From Flabesymbios commensalis (lineage: Eukaryota > Annelida > Polychaeta > Terebellida > Flabelligeridae), in NCBI GenBank assembly GCA_964017125.1, contig OZ024904.1, forward strand, positions 2,105,718 to 2,169,717: DNA of 64,000 nt. Direction: 5' to 3'. Below, piece by piece: positions 10,090 to 19,650 of this stretch (position 1 is the first letter of the stretch; every line of letters begins with the position of its first letter). The notes under the pieces are model-generated. The model was not told the DNA's origin, did not search any database, and saw only the letters and a list, made by a program, of their open reading frames with translations. Both the position numbers and the translations under genes were made by a program.

Positions 10090-10365
10090 ATTTAGTCGCA
10101 AATTGGCCGCAAACTAAACCCTTCACCTGCCACGTTATTTATTGGGGATTTTCACCCAGTTGAAGATGTCTCTCGCTACCGCGACCCACAACTTCAAGTG
10201 GGTGAAAATTATTCAGATTTTGCTGATTGATGTCACTATTTATCATTAACATGTTTAAAAGCGGGTATTTAATGTGCTCATAAAAATGACAAAAACGAAG
10301 ATACTCGGTATGGGTGAGTGGGGGGATATATTCATGTTTGTGCATTTAAAACGAGCATTTAAATT
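10090..10365. mobile_element. TTGAAGTTGT-hairpin element in intron 1 of copy A
   Basis: It carries a hairpin (10148-10209) with arms of about 29 nt and tip TCGC-TACC-GCGA, followed by the family body string CATGTTTAAAAGCGGGTATT. Exact ends were not resolved. Copy B has the same insertion with its hairpin at 49049-49110. Confidence 0.6.
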
Positions 10366-10400
10366 TTAGTTAATCTACTGGAAGCGTTTCTGGTAAACAC

Positions 10401-10577
10401 AACCCAGCAAACACGTAGATACATAGCGCTATATCAGCTCGCTGCGCTCGCATAGGCCGTTGTAACACACGGCTAGTCGATACCTTGCCCCAATGCTGGG
10501 TGAATGGTGGCCCACCGTCACCGACATCGGGCCACTGTTCACCCAGCATTGGGTCAATGTATCGACGTGTTTGCTGA
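10401..10577. mobile_element. AGCAAACAC foldback element
   Basis: It runs from CCCAGCAAACACGTAGATAC to GTATCGACGTGTTTGCTG, with the inner inverted pair CCCAATGCTGGGTGAATG and CATTCACCCAGCATTGGG-like arms around GGCCCACCGTCACCGAC. The copy B partner is 49309-49475. Confidence 0.7.
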
Positions 10578-10976
10578 GCACGTTGAGCCAATGCTGGTTT
10601 GATGCTGGCAGAGTCACGACTTGTAATGAGCTCAGCAGACATGATACGGGAGGGGGGAGGGGGGAGGGGCGTGGTATTGTGAGAGACAAGTTATCTAGTT
10701 GTACCCTACAATAATGATGTTTATTTATCAATCCAATTTATCATTATATATCTCAGTCCGCATAATTATGAACGAATATCACGTTGTTCCAGCATTACCT
10801 TAATGTTGGTGCAGCAGGTTTGGGAAAATAGTCCGTATCATAAATCAGCCTCCCAGCTACAACTAACCCCCACCCCACCCCCCCCCCCAACTTCCAGCCC
10901 CCAGTAAGGTTTATACACCGTCGCTTAATCGATGAAGAATGACACCGAAAAGTAAACTATGTGTAAAACATCTTAC

Positions 10977-11064
10977 CAGCTGAGGTGTAGCACACACACA
11001 GTAACAGCACCAGGATTCTGTAAGTCATTAAATCTGCTAGTCCCGGATACATTGAGTAATTCAT
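10977..11064 (-). CDS. Copy A exon 1: signal peptide
   Basis: The start codon is at 11064 on the minus strand; the exon ends in phase 1 at 10977 before a GTAAGA donor (10971-10976). The 29 codons read MNYSMYPGLADLMTYRILVL then LLCVCYTSA. This is a leader with a basic residue (R) just before a hydrophobic core LVLLLCVC and an Ala at a plausible cleavage site. The first Gly codon is completed by exon 2 (G plus GT), which supports the join. An internal Met before TYRILVL could be an alternative start. An intact near-identical exon lies at 13988-14075 and a stop-containing copy at 49894-49981. Confidence 0.8.
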
Positions 11065-11200
11065 TATCAGACAGTAGGTGTTGGTGAGTTCAGTGTCGAA
11101 AATCGGACTCGCTGTCTACTTGGAAGAGGAAGTGATCAGTACAGCTAGAGATGCATGTAACCGTTACTTCATGGCATTATAACACCACGAACACAAAGTT
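11065..11200 (-). promoter_or_regulatory. Putative promoter of the EGF gene, copy A
   Basis: About 110-120 bp upstream of the start codon, in transcription sense, lies TTATAA (near 11178-11183), a possible TATA-like box, followed by a CTTCCTCTTCC stretch that could bind ETS-type factors. This region is duplicated with exon 1 at about 14076-14210 and is absent from copy B, where the homology stops 47 bp before the ATG. No experimental support. Confidence 0.25.
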
Positions 11201-11914
11201 TAATATTAACATTAATAAATAAATAACCTTATAAATAACCTATATTCAACCAGGCTAGATTACAGTTCCATTATTGTTACCTCGGCGATCATATTATTTC
11301 ATCATTTACTCTACATACATTGGTTAAATTAATATATTATTTTGTTTTTCAGAGGGTTGTCATGCTTCACTGTCGCCGCCGTGCCGTAGTGCGTTACGTA
11401 TTTTATATCGGTGACAATCTTGATAGTGGACGCTTTGAATAGTTATATCTTATCTATTTTAGAAGTCGATGAAAGCCACAGCAAACACCGCATTTGATTA
11501 AAAGTAGGATACACAAATAAATAATAGATATTTATTTGAAAACTTATCGAGTTTAAAATATAAAACTCGTATAATTGACCCGTTATGTTTGGTTTGAAAT
11601 ACCGCACAAAAGAGTTAGCGTGGTAGGCCTATATATAATCTATAATCGTTATACTTATTGTACATAGTTATATATCACATAGTTACATCTATACAGATGT
11701 TTAGCGTAGGCCTATATACTTAAAACTACATCTAGTAAAATATTGAGATATATGCACTGATATGAACTTTCCTTAGAAATCATTGTTCAAAATTCGAAAG
11801 AAATTTAAATAACAATCTATGGAATATTATTCATATTAGAGCGAATCAGAACTTTTCATATTTTCTGTTCCATACAAAATTTTATTGCTTTTGTCTATGT
11901 TCATGTAACTGAAA

Positions 11915-11960
11915 TGAAATGAATGGGGTTTTAGGCCACCTTTGTTCACAAGTTCATGTA
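11915..11960 (-). mobile_element. 3' fragment of the dimeric tRNA SINE
   Basis: GAAATGAAATGAATGGGGTT and TTAGGCCACCTTTGTTCACA match, in reverse, the tail of the SINE at 13359-13672. Only about 45 bp remain. It is repeated in the duplicate at 14925-14965. Confidence 0.6.
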
Positions 11961-12188
11961 AAATATGTGTACTGATTTAAGACTTTAGCCCCTATATAAA
12001 ATAATAATAATAATTGATAATAATATAAAATTCCACCCGCATGAGTGAGTAAAATTACTCATTACATATTTGTTTAATTCGAGTCCACATATTTGCAATT
12101 CTTGATGCAATTCTTGTTTAAACACTCATTTCCTTCCCAATAACAGTGATTTAACAGATTAAAAACGACGTGTTTAGCAGTGAAATAG

Positions 12189-12437
12189 TTAACCCTTGTC
12201 CTGCTCAATTGAGTCAATTGTATTTTTAGTCATTTGAAGCTGGAATTGCTAACGCAATTTCCAGCTTCAAATGACGAGAAATATTACTATTTATGAAAAA
12301 TAGACATGTTTAAATTTAAATTATCTGATCATTTAAGCATCTACTAAAAACTATTTTATCAAAATTAAGTGATATTTTTATTGATCTAAAACATCCTTAA
12401 CCCCGTATATATCCGGGCATAGCAGGACAAGGGTTAA
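12189..12437. mobile_element. TTAA MITE with perfect 17-bp inverted ends
   Basis: Left end TTAACCCTTGTCCTGCT (12189-12205) and right end exact reverse complement (12421-12437). The 249-bp element has an internal hairpin at 12231-12273: arms CATTTGAAGCTGGAATTGC and its complement with one extra base, tip GC-TAAC-GC. The TTAA termini suggest piggyBac-type mobilisation. The truncated partner is at 15199-15270. Confidence 0.9.
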
Positions 12438-12528
12438 CATACCAGACGTATAAGTACGACGGATTGGCATATTTTGTCCCGTAAATGTAAAGGATTTATT
12501 AAATCACAAATATTTTGTTTCGCAGGCT

Positions 12529-12640
12529 CCACAAGCACGAAACGTTGATCCAGTGCTGGTTCAATGTTGGTCCACCATCTGCGACGCTGGCCCAAAAATG
12601 AAACAGCACTGAATCAACCTCTCGTGTTTGATGGGGTAGT
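12529..12640. mobile_element. AGCAAACAC-type foldback, diverged copy
   Basis: From CACAAGCACGAAACGTTGAT to CTCGTGTTTGATGGGG, with a central GTTGGTCCACCATCTGCGAC and inverted arms containing CAGTGCTGGTTCAATG. Confidence 0.6.
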
Positions 12641-12654
12641 TATGCGCAGACCTA

Positions 12655-12860
12655 CTGTAGATCTAGTAATATAAGCGAGGTTTTAATTTTCGCGAATTTC
12701 GCGAGCAGGACAATTCGCGAATTCAAGAATCTCGTGAAAATTATTTTCATAATAGCGCTACTAAAGAAAAATGAAAATTCGCGAATTCTAAACTTTGTGA
12801 AAAGTCTCAAAATCAGAAATCCACGAAAATTTGAACACGCGAAAATTACCAGATCTACAG
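12655..12860. mobile_element. Tc1/mariner-like MITE, CTGTAGATC ends
   Basis: Flanked by TA on both sides (12653-12654, 12861-12862). Inverted ends are CTGTAGATCTAGTAAT and ATTACCAGATCTACAG. The interior is rich in TTCGCGAA-type motifs, themselves inverted. The second copy is at 36268-36456 and a truncated end at 33811-33850. The TA target fits the Tc1/mariner group; no transposase present. Confidence 0.75.
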
Positions 12861-12864
12861 TAGT

Positions 12865-13345
12865 GAAATACAATATAATATGCGTTATTCCATGCAATGT
12901 TAATCATGCCTGGCTGGACTGGATGCCTGTCTGACACTCTGTTGAGCTGTGACAGGCGATCTCGCCAGCTACCTGACGGTGGGCGAGTCACATAAACTAC
13001 CGTATAGGCCTCAGCGCAATATTTAGGTGTGTGAGGGCCGTAGGCCAAAATAGTTCGTGGGCCCCAATAGGCAGGGGGTCTGGGGGTCGCTCCAGATCCC
13101 AAGAAGCTGACGGTTTTTAGATTGCTGGAGATGAATTCTGAGCAATTATTTACATTCTAATAAAAATAGATTTTGTGCATTATGCATTGAAACGTAACAT
13201 GCGCTGATGCAGAGTTTGATTAGACTGTCAATGTCACCATATATCTACCTTTTAGTTTTTGAAATCATTGATTATCCTTACATATCACATAGGCCCTAGC
13301 AATTTCAATAACAAACGTTTTGTCTTTTGCTGCATTGCTGCTGCT
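12865..13345. other. Intergenic, nothing recognised
   Basis: A moderately GC-rich patch near 12900-13110 carries an overlapping minus ORF without recognisable domains. No exon signals were found. Confidence 0.4.
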
Positions 13346-13358
13346 ATCATGTTTATTA

Positions 13359-13672
13359 GGGCGGGGGCCCTAGGGTAGTGGTTGGCACCGCTGCCTTTCA
13401 CGCCAGAGTTCGGGGTTCGGTTCCCGGTCTCGGCGGTTTGCAAGGAAACAAAAATGTTTCTTCCCCATGCACGTGTGAAAATCAGTATTGTGGGGAGCCT
13501 CCGTGACCGAAAGGTAGCGTGCTCGGCCTCAGACCGCTAGGGCTCCAATTTCGAATCCCGTGTCTGGAGCACAGTGTCATGTCATTCATCTCACCATTCT
13601 CAGGAAGTTCTCCTGGCCCAGTTTAGCCTAGATGTGCACAAAGGTGGCCTAAAGGCCGATTCATTTCATTTC
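13359..13672 (+). mobile_element. Dimeric tRNA-derived SINE
   Basis: A perfect 13-bp target duplication ATCATGTTTATTA flanks it (13346-13358 and 13673-13685). Two tRNA-like monomers follow each other. The first starts GGGGCCCTAGGGTAGTGG, an A box, and has the B box GGTTCGGTTCCCGG. The second starts GGGGAGCCTCCGTGACC and has the B box TTTCGAATCCCG. The tail is AAAGGTGGCCTAAAGGCCGA then ATTTC repeats. Other copies: 23934-24241 (minus) and 56825-57136 (plus). The pol III boxes and clean duplication make the SINE call firm. Confidence 0.9.
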
Positions 13673-13950
13673 ATCATGTTTATTAAACCTCCACATGTAT
13701 TAGGCTTGGTATGATACATATTGGTATAGGCAGCTTAAGGATACAAGTTTTGCAGGTCCCTACCAGTCATTCATTAATCGGGACAGAATAGGGAATAATA
13801 GAGCTGCGATTTGAATACAGGCTTAACCACTGTTAACTTACGACTTGAATGTAAATTATCACCATTGGTAGGCTAAGTAAAGCTCAAGGGGCACAACCAG
13901 TTTTTCAACGATCGGTACAGAAAGGGATTTTGGCCCATGCGGCCATGCCA

Positions 13951-15270
13951 TGACACCGAAAAGTAAACTATGTGTAAAACATCTTACCAGCTGAGGTGTA
14001 GCACACACACAGTAACAGCACCAGGATTCTGTAAGACATTAAATCTGCTAGTCCCGGATACATTGAGTAATTCATTATCAGACAGTAGGTGTCGGTGGGT
14101 TCAGTGTCGAAAATCGGACTCGCAGTCTACTTGAAAGATGAAGTGATCAGTACAGCTAGAGATGCGTGTAACCGTTACTTCATGATATTATAACACCACG
14201 AACACAAAGTTTAACATTAACATTAATAAATAAATAACCTTATAAATAACCTATATTCAACCAGGCTAGATTACAGTTCCATTATTGTTATCTCTGCGAT
14301 CATATTATTTCATCATTTACTCTACATACATTGGTGAAATTAATATATTATTTTGTTTCTCAGAGGGTTGTCATGCTTCACTGCCGCCGACGTGCCATAG
14401 TGCGTTACGTATTTCATATCAGTGACAATCTTGATAGTAGACGCTTTGTATAGTTATATCTTATCTATTTTAGAAGTCGATGAAAGCCACAGCAAACACT
14501 GCATTTGATTAAAAGTAGGATACACAAATAAATAATAGATATTTATTTGAAAACTTATCGAGTTTAAAATATAAAACTCGTATAATTGACCCGTTATGTT
14601 TGGTTTGAAATACCGCACAAAAGAGTTAGCGTGGTAGGCCTATATATAATCTATAATCGTTATACTTATTGTACATAGTTATATATCACATAGTTACATC
14701 TATACAGAGGTTTAGCGTAGGCCTATATACTTAAAACTACATCTAGTAAGATATTGAGATATATGCACTGATAGGAACATTCCTTAGAAATCATTGTTCA
14801 AAATTCGAAAGAAATTTAAATAACAATCTATGGAATATTATTCATATTAGAGCGAATCAAAACTTTTCATATTTTCTGTTCCATACAAAATTTTATTGCT
14901 TTTGTCTATGTTCATGTAAATGAAATGAAATGAATGGGGTTTTAGGCCACCTTTGTTCACATGTTCATGTAAAATATGTGTACTGATTTAAGCCTTTAGC
15001 CCCTATATAAAATAATAATAATAATTAATAATAATATAAATTTCCACCCGCATGAGTGAGTGAAATTACTCATTACATATTTGTTTAATTTGAGTCCAAA
15101 CATTTGCATTCTCGATGCAATTCTTGTTTAAACACTCATTTCCTTTCCAATAACAGTGATTTAACAGATTAAAAACGACGTGTTTAGCAGTGAAATGGTT
15201 AACCCTTGTCCTGCTGAATTGCTTCAATTGTATTTTTAGTCTTTGAAGCTGAAATTGCTAACGCAATTTC
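13951..15270. repeat. Local duplication of the 5' region, unit 2
   Basis: Partner of 10940-12261. It starts at TGACACCGAAAAGTAAACTA and ends within the hairpin of a truncated TTAA MITE (15199-15270: TTAACCCTTGTCCTGCTGAA to GCTAACGCAATTTC). Confidence 0.9.
13988..14075 (-). CDS. Duplicate signal-peptide exon (exon 1')
   Basis: Same length, frame and GTAAGA donor as exon 1 of copy A. The translation differs at one residue (LMSYR instead of LMTYR), so the leader is intact. It sits about 3 kb upstream of exon 1 with its own copy of the promoter region. It could act as an alternative first exon spliced to exon 2 at 9792, since both donors leave phase 1, or be an idle duplicate. Sequence alone cannot decide. 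Confidence 0.55.
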
Positions 15271-16379
15271 ATTCAATATGAATGATGATTTTTAGACATA
15301 AGAATATATGTTAATTTTAGAGCCTCATTAGCATCCATAACATTTAACTGCTGCTTATAAAATACGATTACAATGGGATAATGGAAAGTTCTTCATTGAT
15401 TGGTCTGGTGACTGTAAAAAAAGATCGAAATCGACACCCCCCCCCCCGCAAAAAAACATATAACTCTGGATTCGAATCTTCTTCACCTACGTTACTCACT
15501 CTATAAGAGTGCCAGTTTAATCACACATTTTACACTAAAAGGTGATAAAAATATGTTATATCGGGTTACTATACATTGGTTTTTCGCACTCATGCTGTTG
15601 GTTTTCACTATGAGACGTATGGTGAGATCAGCCCATCTCACACTCTTTCCAAGACGCTTCACTGCTCTGTTTGATTTTGCCGCTGCAAATAGATATTCGT
15701 ACGAGAAAATAGGTCTACATACTGCATCGTTGGTACGGCGACATGGCCTGATCTCAGCACTCTTCACCACATCAAGTGGTGACTTGTGCTGAGATCAGCC
15801 CATCTCGCCTTCCCAACGATGCCTTATGCATATATTAGGCATTTAGATAGCATCTACCATCCCTCTGTATCATCTCTGAAAAAACTGCTTTCTGCATTTT
15901 ATTATGTTTATTGAAGGTCATATTTTCCTGCTCCTCTGCTATTGATCATACCATGCCATAGGCCTGCTGCTTGTGACAAACTTTAACAAATCACAGTTTA
16001 CAGATTTGTGATAAAGCCGTTACCTATTAAAGTCAGTATGTCTGGATCTTCACTTTGTTATATCACCTATATTACAAAATTGATTTATTTCAATTAATAC
16101 ACATTACAATATTTGATAATTTTTATTCAAGGTGATGTGGAAATAAATGTTGAACAATAAGTGATAACTGCATCAAATTGTCACAAAAACATCCCATCAT
16201 GAAGATCATGCTATATTTCATCGGATAGTCCATTGAATCCATTATTTTTTCTTATATAAAGGAGCACATAAAATCACAAAAACGCTATTTGTATGGTGCC
16301 ACTGTCTCCATAAGATGTAGGCACCTTAAATCTTTTCCGAAGGCAGACAACTGTTCCTTAATACCTGACAGATACGTTT
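15271..16379. other. Intergenic, nothing recognised
   Basis: Contains a C run near 15438-15447. Two opposed ORFs at 15501-15792 overlap each other and contain the repeated phrase GATCAGCCCATCTC, which argues for a repeat rather than a gene. Confidence 0.45.
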
Positions 16380-16482
16380 TAGACCGTCAACAGACGTCAG
16401 ATTCTATCTGACGTCTGTAGACGTCAGATTCTGACCAAATTAGTCTGCAAACAAACAAAATATATAAATGTTTGACAGTAGA

Positions 16483-16719
16483 TTAACCCTTTCAGCGTAG
16501 CGATCGACTTTAGACGTCAGATCTGACGTCTGTAGACGTCAGATTCGTCAATTTTAGACTTCAATATCTAACGTTTTTTTTTGTCGATCCCCGCACTGAG
16601 AATGTAAATTATATAGACCCATATGATAGGAGTTACACGAAGCGGAAAAAGCTAACTAAGACATTTCTGATGATTTCAAATTGAAAAAAACCCTTTGGTC
16701 TCAGCGCTGTAAGGATTAA
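16483..16719. mobile_element. TTAA MITE, GACGTC-hairpin family
   Basis: TTAACCCTTTCAGCG at the left and AAGGATTAA at the right, with TTAA at 16483-16486 and 16716-16719. It contains GACGTCAGATCTGACGTC and the family body (CTAACTAAGACATTTCTGAT). A loose extra hairpin of the same motif lies just to its left (16376-16435). Confidence 0.8.
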
Positions 16720-16724
16720 CCACT

Positions 16725-17177
16725 TTAACCCTTTCATCGCGGGGATCGACTTTAACCCTTTAAGCCCTCACGATGCATTAAAAAATCATTTTACATCCCT
16801 GAAAACACACTTAATTTTCGTACAACTAGCGGTTTTATAATGCAAATTTCTATGAAACTGATTTACCAATACATGGCAATTTTCTTTAATTTTTCACCCA
16901 CATCAAATCATCTTCATCCACTACAAGTCGAGAATTGCGACAGCAACTCGCGGCTTGTAGTGGATGAAGATGACAATGGTAAATTCAGGCTTGAAAGGGT
17001 TAAGTCAGAATCTGACGTCTAAAGTCAATCCCAGCACTGTAAGAATAAAAATATTTATAATAACCGTAGAGCCATAACATAGGTAATCAAATGAAGCGGA
17101 AAGAGCTAATACTAAGACATTTATGATGATTTCAAATTGAAAAACAAATCTTCATCCTAAGCGTTGTAAAGGTCAAC
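16725..17177. mobile_element. TTAA MITE, GACGTC-hairpin family, interrupted
   Basis: Starts TTAACCCTTTCATCGCGG and resumes after an inserted element at GTCAGAATCTGACGTC (17005), ending near GTAAAGGTCAACC. Its right TTAA has mutated to TCAA. Confidence 0.75.
16752..17004. mobile_element. Nested TTAA MITE with 31-nt hairpin arms
   Basis: Begins TTAACCCTTTAAGCCC and ends TTGAAAGGGTTAA; TTAA occurs at both ends (16752-16755, 17001-17004) exactly where it interrupts the GACTTTA-GTCAGAATC of the host element. The hairpin at 16908-16973 has 31-nt arms with about three mismatches (CATCTTCATCCACTACAAG) and tip TTGC-GACA-GCAA. Confidence 0.85.
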
Positions 17178-17589
17178 CGCTTTAACCTCCATCGTCGCAT
17201 GTATTCACCACGTGGCAGATTTTGAATAAAACTCATTAAATGAAAAATAGTATAATCCTTCACAATAAGATATATTATTCTTGAGCATTTCATACAATCA
17301 GGTTTAACAGTTTCCTTATATATTAAGAGACATTATAACTTTTTCATGAGCAAACAAAATGTAAAAAAAAGTTATTTATAAATGGTACTATAAAATTACG
17401 CATACATACGAAATAGCACGTGAACATACATATATGACAAATAAGTCTGTAATGACTTTTCTTTATGTCAAAAAAATATCTGTCTGTCTGTATACATGGT
17501 ATAGCTTTAACAAAATAATGATTGTATCATCGTGTTAATGTGTGAATAGAATAAAATTTAACAGTGTACATGGGACTTCGCCCTAGAGC
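17178..17589. other. Intergenic, AT-rich
   Basis: Nothing recognised beyond simple AT-rich sequence. Confidence 0.5.
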
Positions 17590-17830
17590 TAGATCAATGT
17601 TGGTCCAATATCAAAAACGACACCGGGTCAAGTATCTATGTGTTCTCTGGGCATGTTGCATAACATTAATCCAGCTACGGTCCACCATCGACACAGAGGT
17701 TTATTTATACAAGTGACTCTGAATGACAAGCCAGCGAACGTGAGACATACGCACAACGCCGGTCCAGCGCTGGGCCAGATGATGAGCCAACATTGGACTA
17801 GCATCGTGCCCATGTCTCGCGTCACTAGGG
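17590..17830. mobile_element. Two diverged AGCAAACAC-type foldback pieces
   Basis: AATGTTGGTCCAATATC near 17597 and CGCCGGTCCAGCGCTGGGCC with GAGCCAACATTGG near 17757-17800 echo the foldback core. The ORFs over them on both strands result from the inverted structure. Confidence 0.4.
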
Positions 17831-17989
17831 ATGTTTATAAATGTTATATAGAAGAGTGGTTATATCATTTATATTAAAATAGGTTTGAGATGTGAAACCC
17901 CCTTCGTTCACTGATGTCAGGCCTAGTCATTGACTGTATCGCCAAAACTGTTATGTGGGCCACACAATAAAAGTTCTAACGCACTAGGT

Positions 17990-19320
17990 TATGTTATTAT
18001 AATGCATATCCTGCTCTCATAAATCCAAATCGTGATTATATGTGACACAGCCTGACATCACATACTATGTTTACAGTGCGATATTGTGTCATTATAAAGT
18101 CATATCTTGATGCCAATTACTGAACATATAGTGATATATCCTAACACTATGATGCCACATTGTGAGCCAAAGTGCCATATACTGACATTTTAATACAGTA
18201 TTCTGACTGACATCATCCTTACCCCATAATGCCAAACTTTGATATTATCATATCCTTATTATTTGTAATGTTATATATGTAGCTACTAAAACAACACATC
18301 CTGGCATTTTAGTGTCATACCCTTAAATTGTAACGCCATGTGGTGACATCAATGCCTATGGTTTAAACATATAGTTTATTGTCCAATGGAAGCAATACAG
18401 GATTGTAATAGCTGGCTTCGTTCGGAAGAAAAGAAAGTGAGTGATGCTTGCTGAGTCATGATGTGGATAAAATGAGTAGGTGTTAGAGATCAAAATGTTG
18501 TGCCACTATATTTTTAATGATGATGGTTCCTTTGTGGAAAAGTACACGTGTGTCCACGTGTTTGGTCAGTCAGTTAATTAATTCTCTAATCAGTGTAAAT
18601 CTCGTTGGCAGAGCTAGAAAATGTCATAAAACAAATGCTTGCAATTGCGTGGTATCATATCAATGTTACCGTGACCTCATATACTGTTGTTGTAAACCCA
18701 GTAAACACAGAACACCTGTACATCAATGCCTATATGCTGCTCTTAATAGGGCATATGCCATATCCTGACATTCTTTTTGAAATATTAATTGACATCTGTC
18801 CATATTATCACATATACCATATACTGCCACTCGTATACCCTATAGGCCTACTGACATTATATCCTTATGACTTAATCGCACTACAATATAGTATTGAAAT
18901 GTCTTATCCTGATATTTCATTTTTCATTTCATTTATTAGCTTACAAGAGAAGAGAACATACTAAAGTACAGTAAACACAAAATGTTATTTGTAAATATTA
19001 AAAGGCACGTAGCAATAAGTTTAAAAGTATTCTGTTTTGATAATTATTATTTAATTATGATCATGATATAAAAATGTCATTTTATGGTATTAAAATGCCT
19101 TATCATTCCCTTATAGTGACAACTCATGACGTTTGCCCTTCATTTTCTGACCATTTTTAGTATTTATAGTGCAATATCTTGACATTGTAAAGCCATAATT
19201 ATACTGACATTAAGACGCAAAATAATGTAAATATATTAAAATGCCATATCAATATATTAATTATCAATATGCCATTTACAGACATTTTAATGCAGAATTC
19301 CGACTGAATAATGACAAATA
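17990..19320. repeat. Degenerate short tandem repeats, ATGCCATAT / TGACATT
   Basis: Phrases such as ATGCCATAT, CCTGACATT and TTATAATGCCA recur every 15-45 bases across about 1.3 kb, with drifted spacing. It looks like an old, degenerate minisatellite. Overlapping short ORFs (for example 18517-18964) are rich in these phrases and are not called genes. Confidence 0.45.
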
Positions 19321-19349
19321 TCTATCTAATCACAGCCTATCAATGAATA

Positions 19350-19650
19350 ATGGATGCAAAATCAAGGCCACTTGATTATCCTGATCTCGCAGGCACACCG
19401 GGTGACACACTCAGCTCGTGGACTTTCCCTTTTTCGATCTTGGATTTTATATGTATACATAGTCATGTGGCTGGCCATCTTGGATTCGGCCGTTGTCTTG
19501 AATTTGATATGACTATTGTCTTGTGTGAGGTCATTTTGCTTTAGGTATAGTCATCTTATTTGCGGTCATCTTTGATTTGGTGGTCATCTTTGATTTGATA
19601 AGTTGTTCGCAGCTAGCTTCGAACAACTACCCGATTTTTGATGTCGGCAT
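19350..19650. other. Intergenic, short GATTTG repeats
   Basis: CATCTTTGATTTG and CATCTTGGATT recur; the ORF at 19350-19544 has no recognisable domain. Confidence 0.35.

Larger units (their letters stand above)
1731..11112. repeat. Segmental duplication, copy A
   Basis: This block is collinear, in the same orientation, with 41212-50028. The match starts near the string ACACATGGGTCCTGG (about 1749 and 41231) and runs through all exons of the EGF gene to just upstream of its start codon. Within it the copies differ by substitutions and by many element-sized insertions or deletions: the SINE at 7258 is only here, and the elements at 48216 and 48495 are only in copy B. It continues upstream into a promoter region that copy B lacks. 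Confidence 0.9.
10940..12261. repeat. Local duplication of the 5' region, unit 1
   Basis: Collinear with 13951-15270: exon 1, its donor, the upstream region and about 1.1 kb more are repeated in the same orientation, with only scattered differences. Unit 2 diverges from unit 1 inside the palindrome of the TTAA element at 12189, eight bases past the hairpin tip. Confidence 0.9.

Noticed and set aside
13359-13672. tRNA genes
   Set aside because: A and B boxes are present, but the units are joined head to tail, lack a clean anticodon arm and carry target duplications and a SINE tail.
15501-15792. Two opposed ORFs of 79-89 codons
   Set aside because: They overlap on opposite strands, share repeated phrases and lack domains or splice signals.
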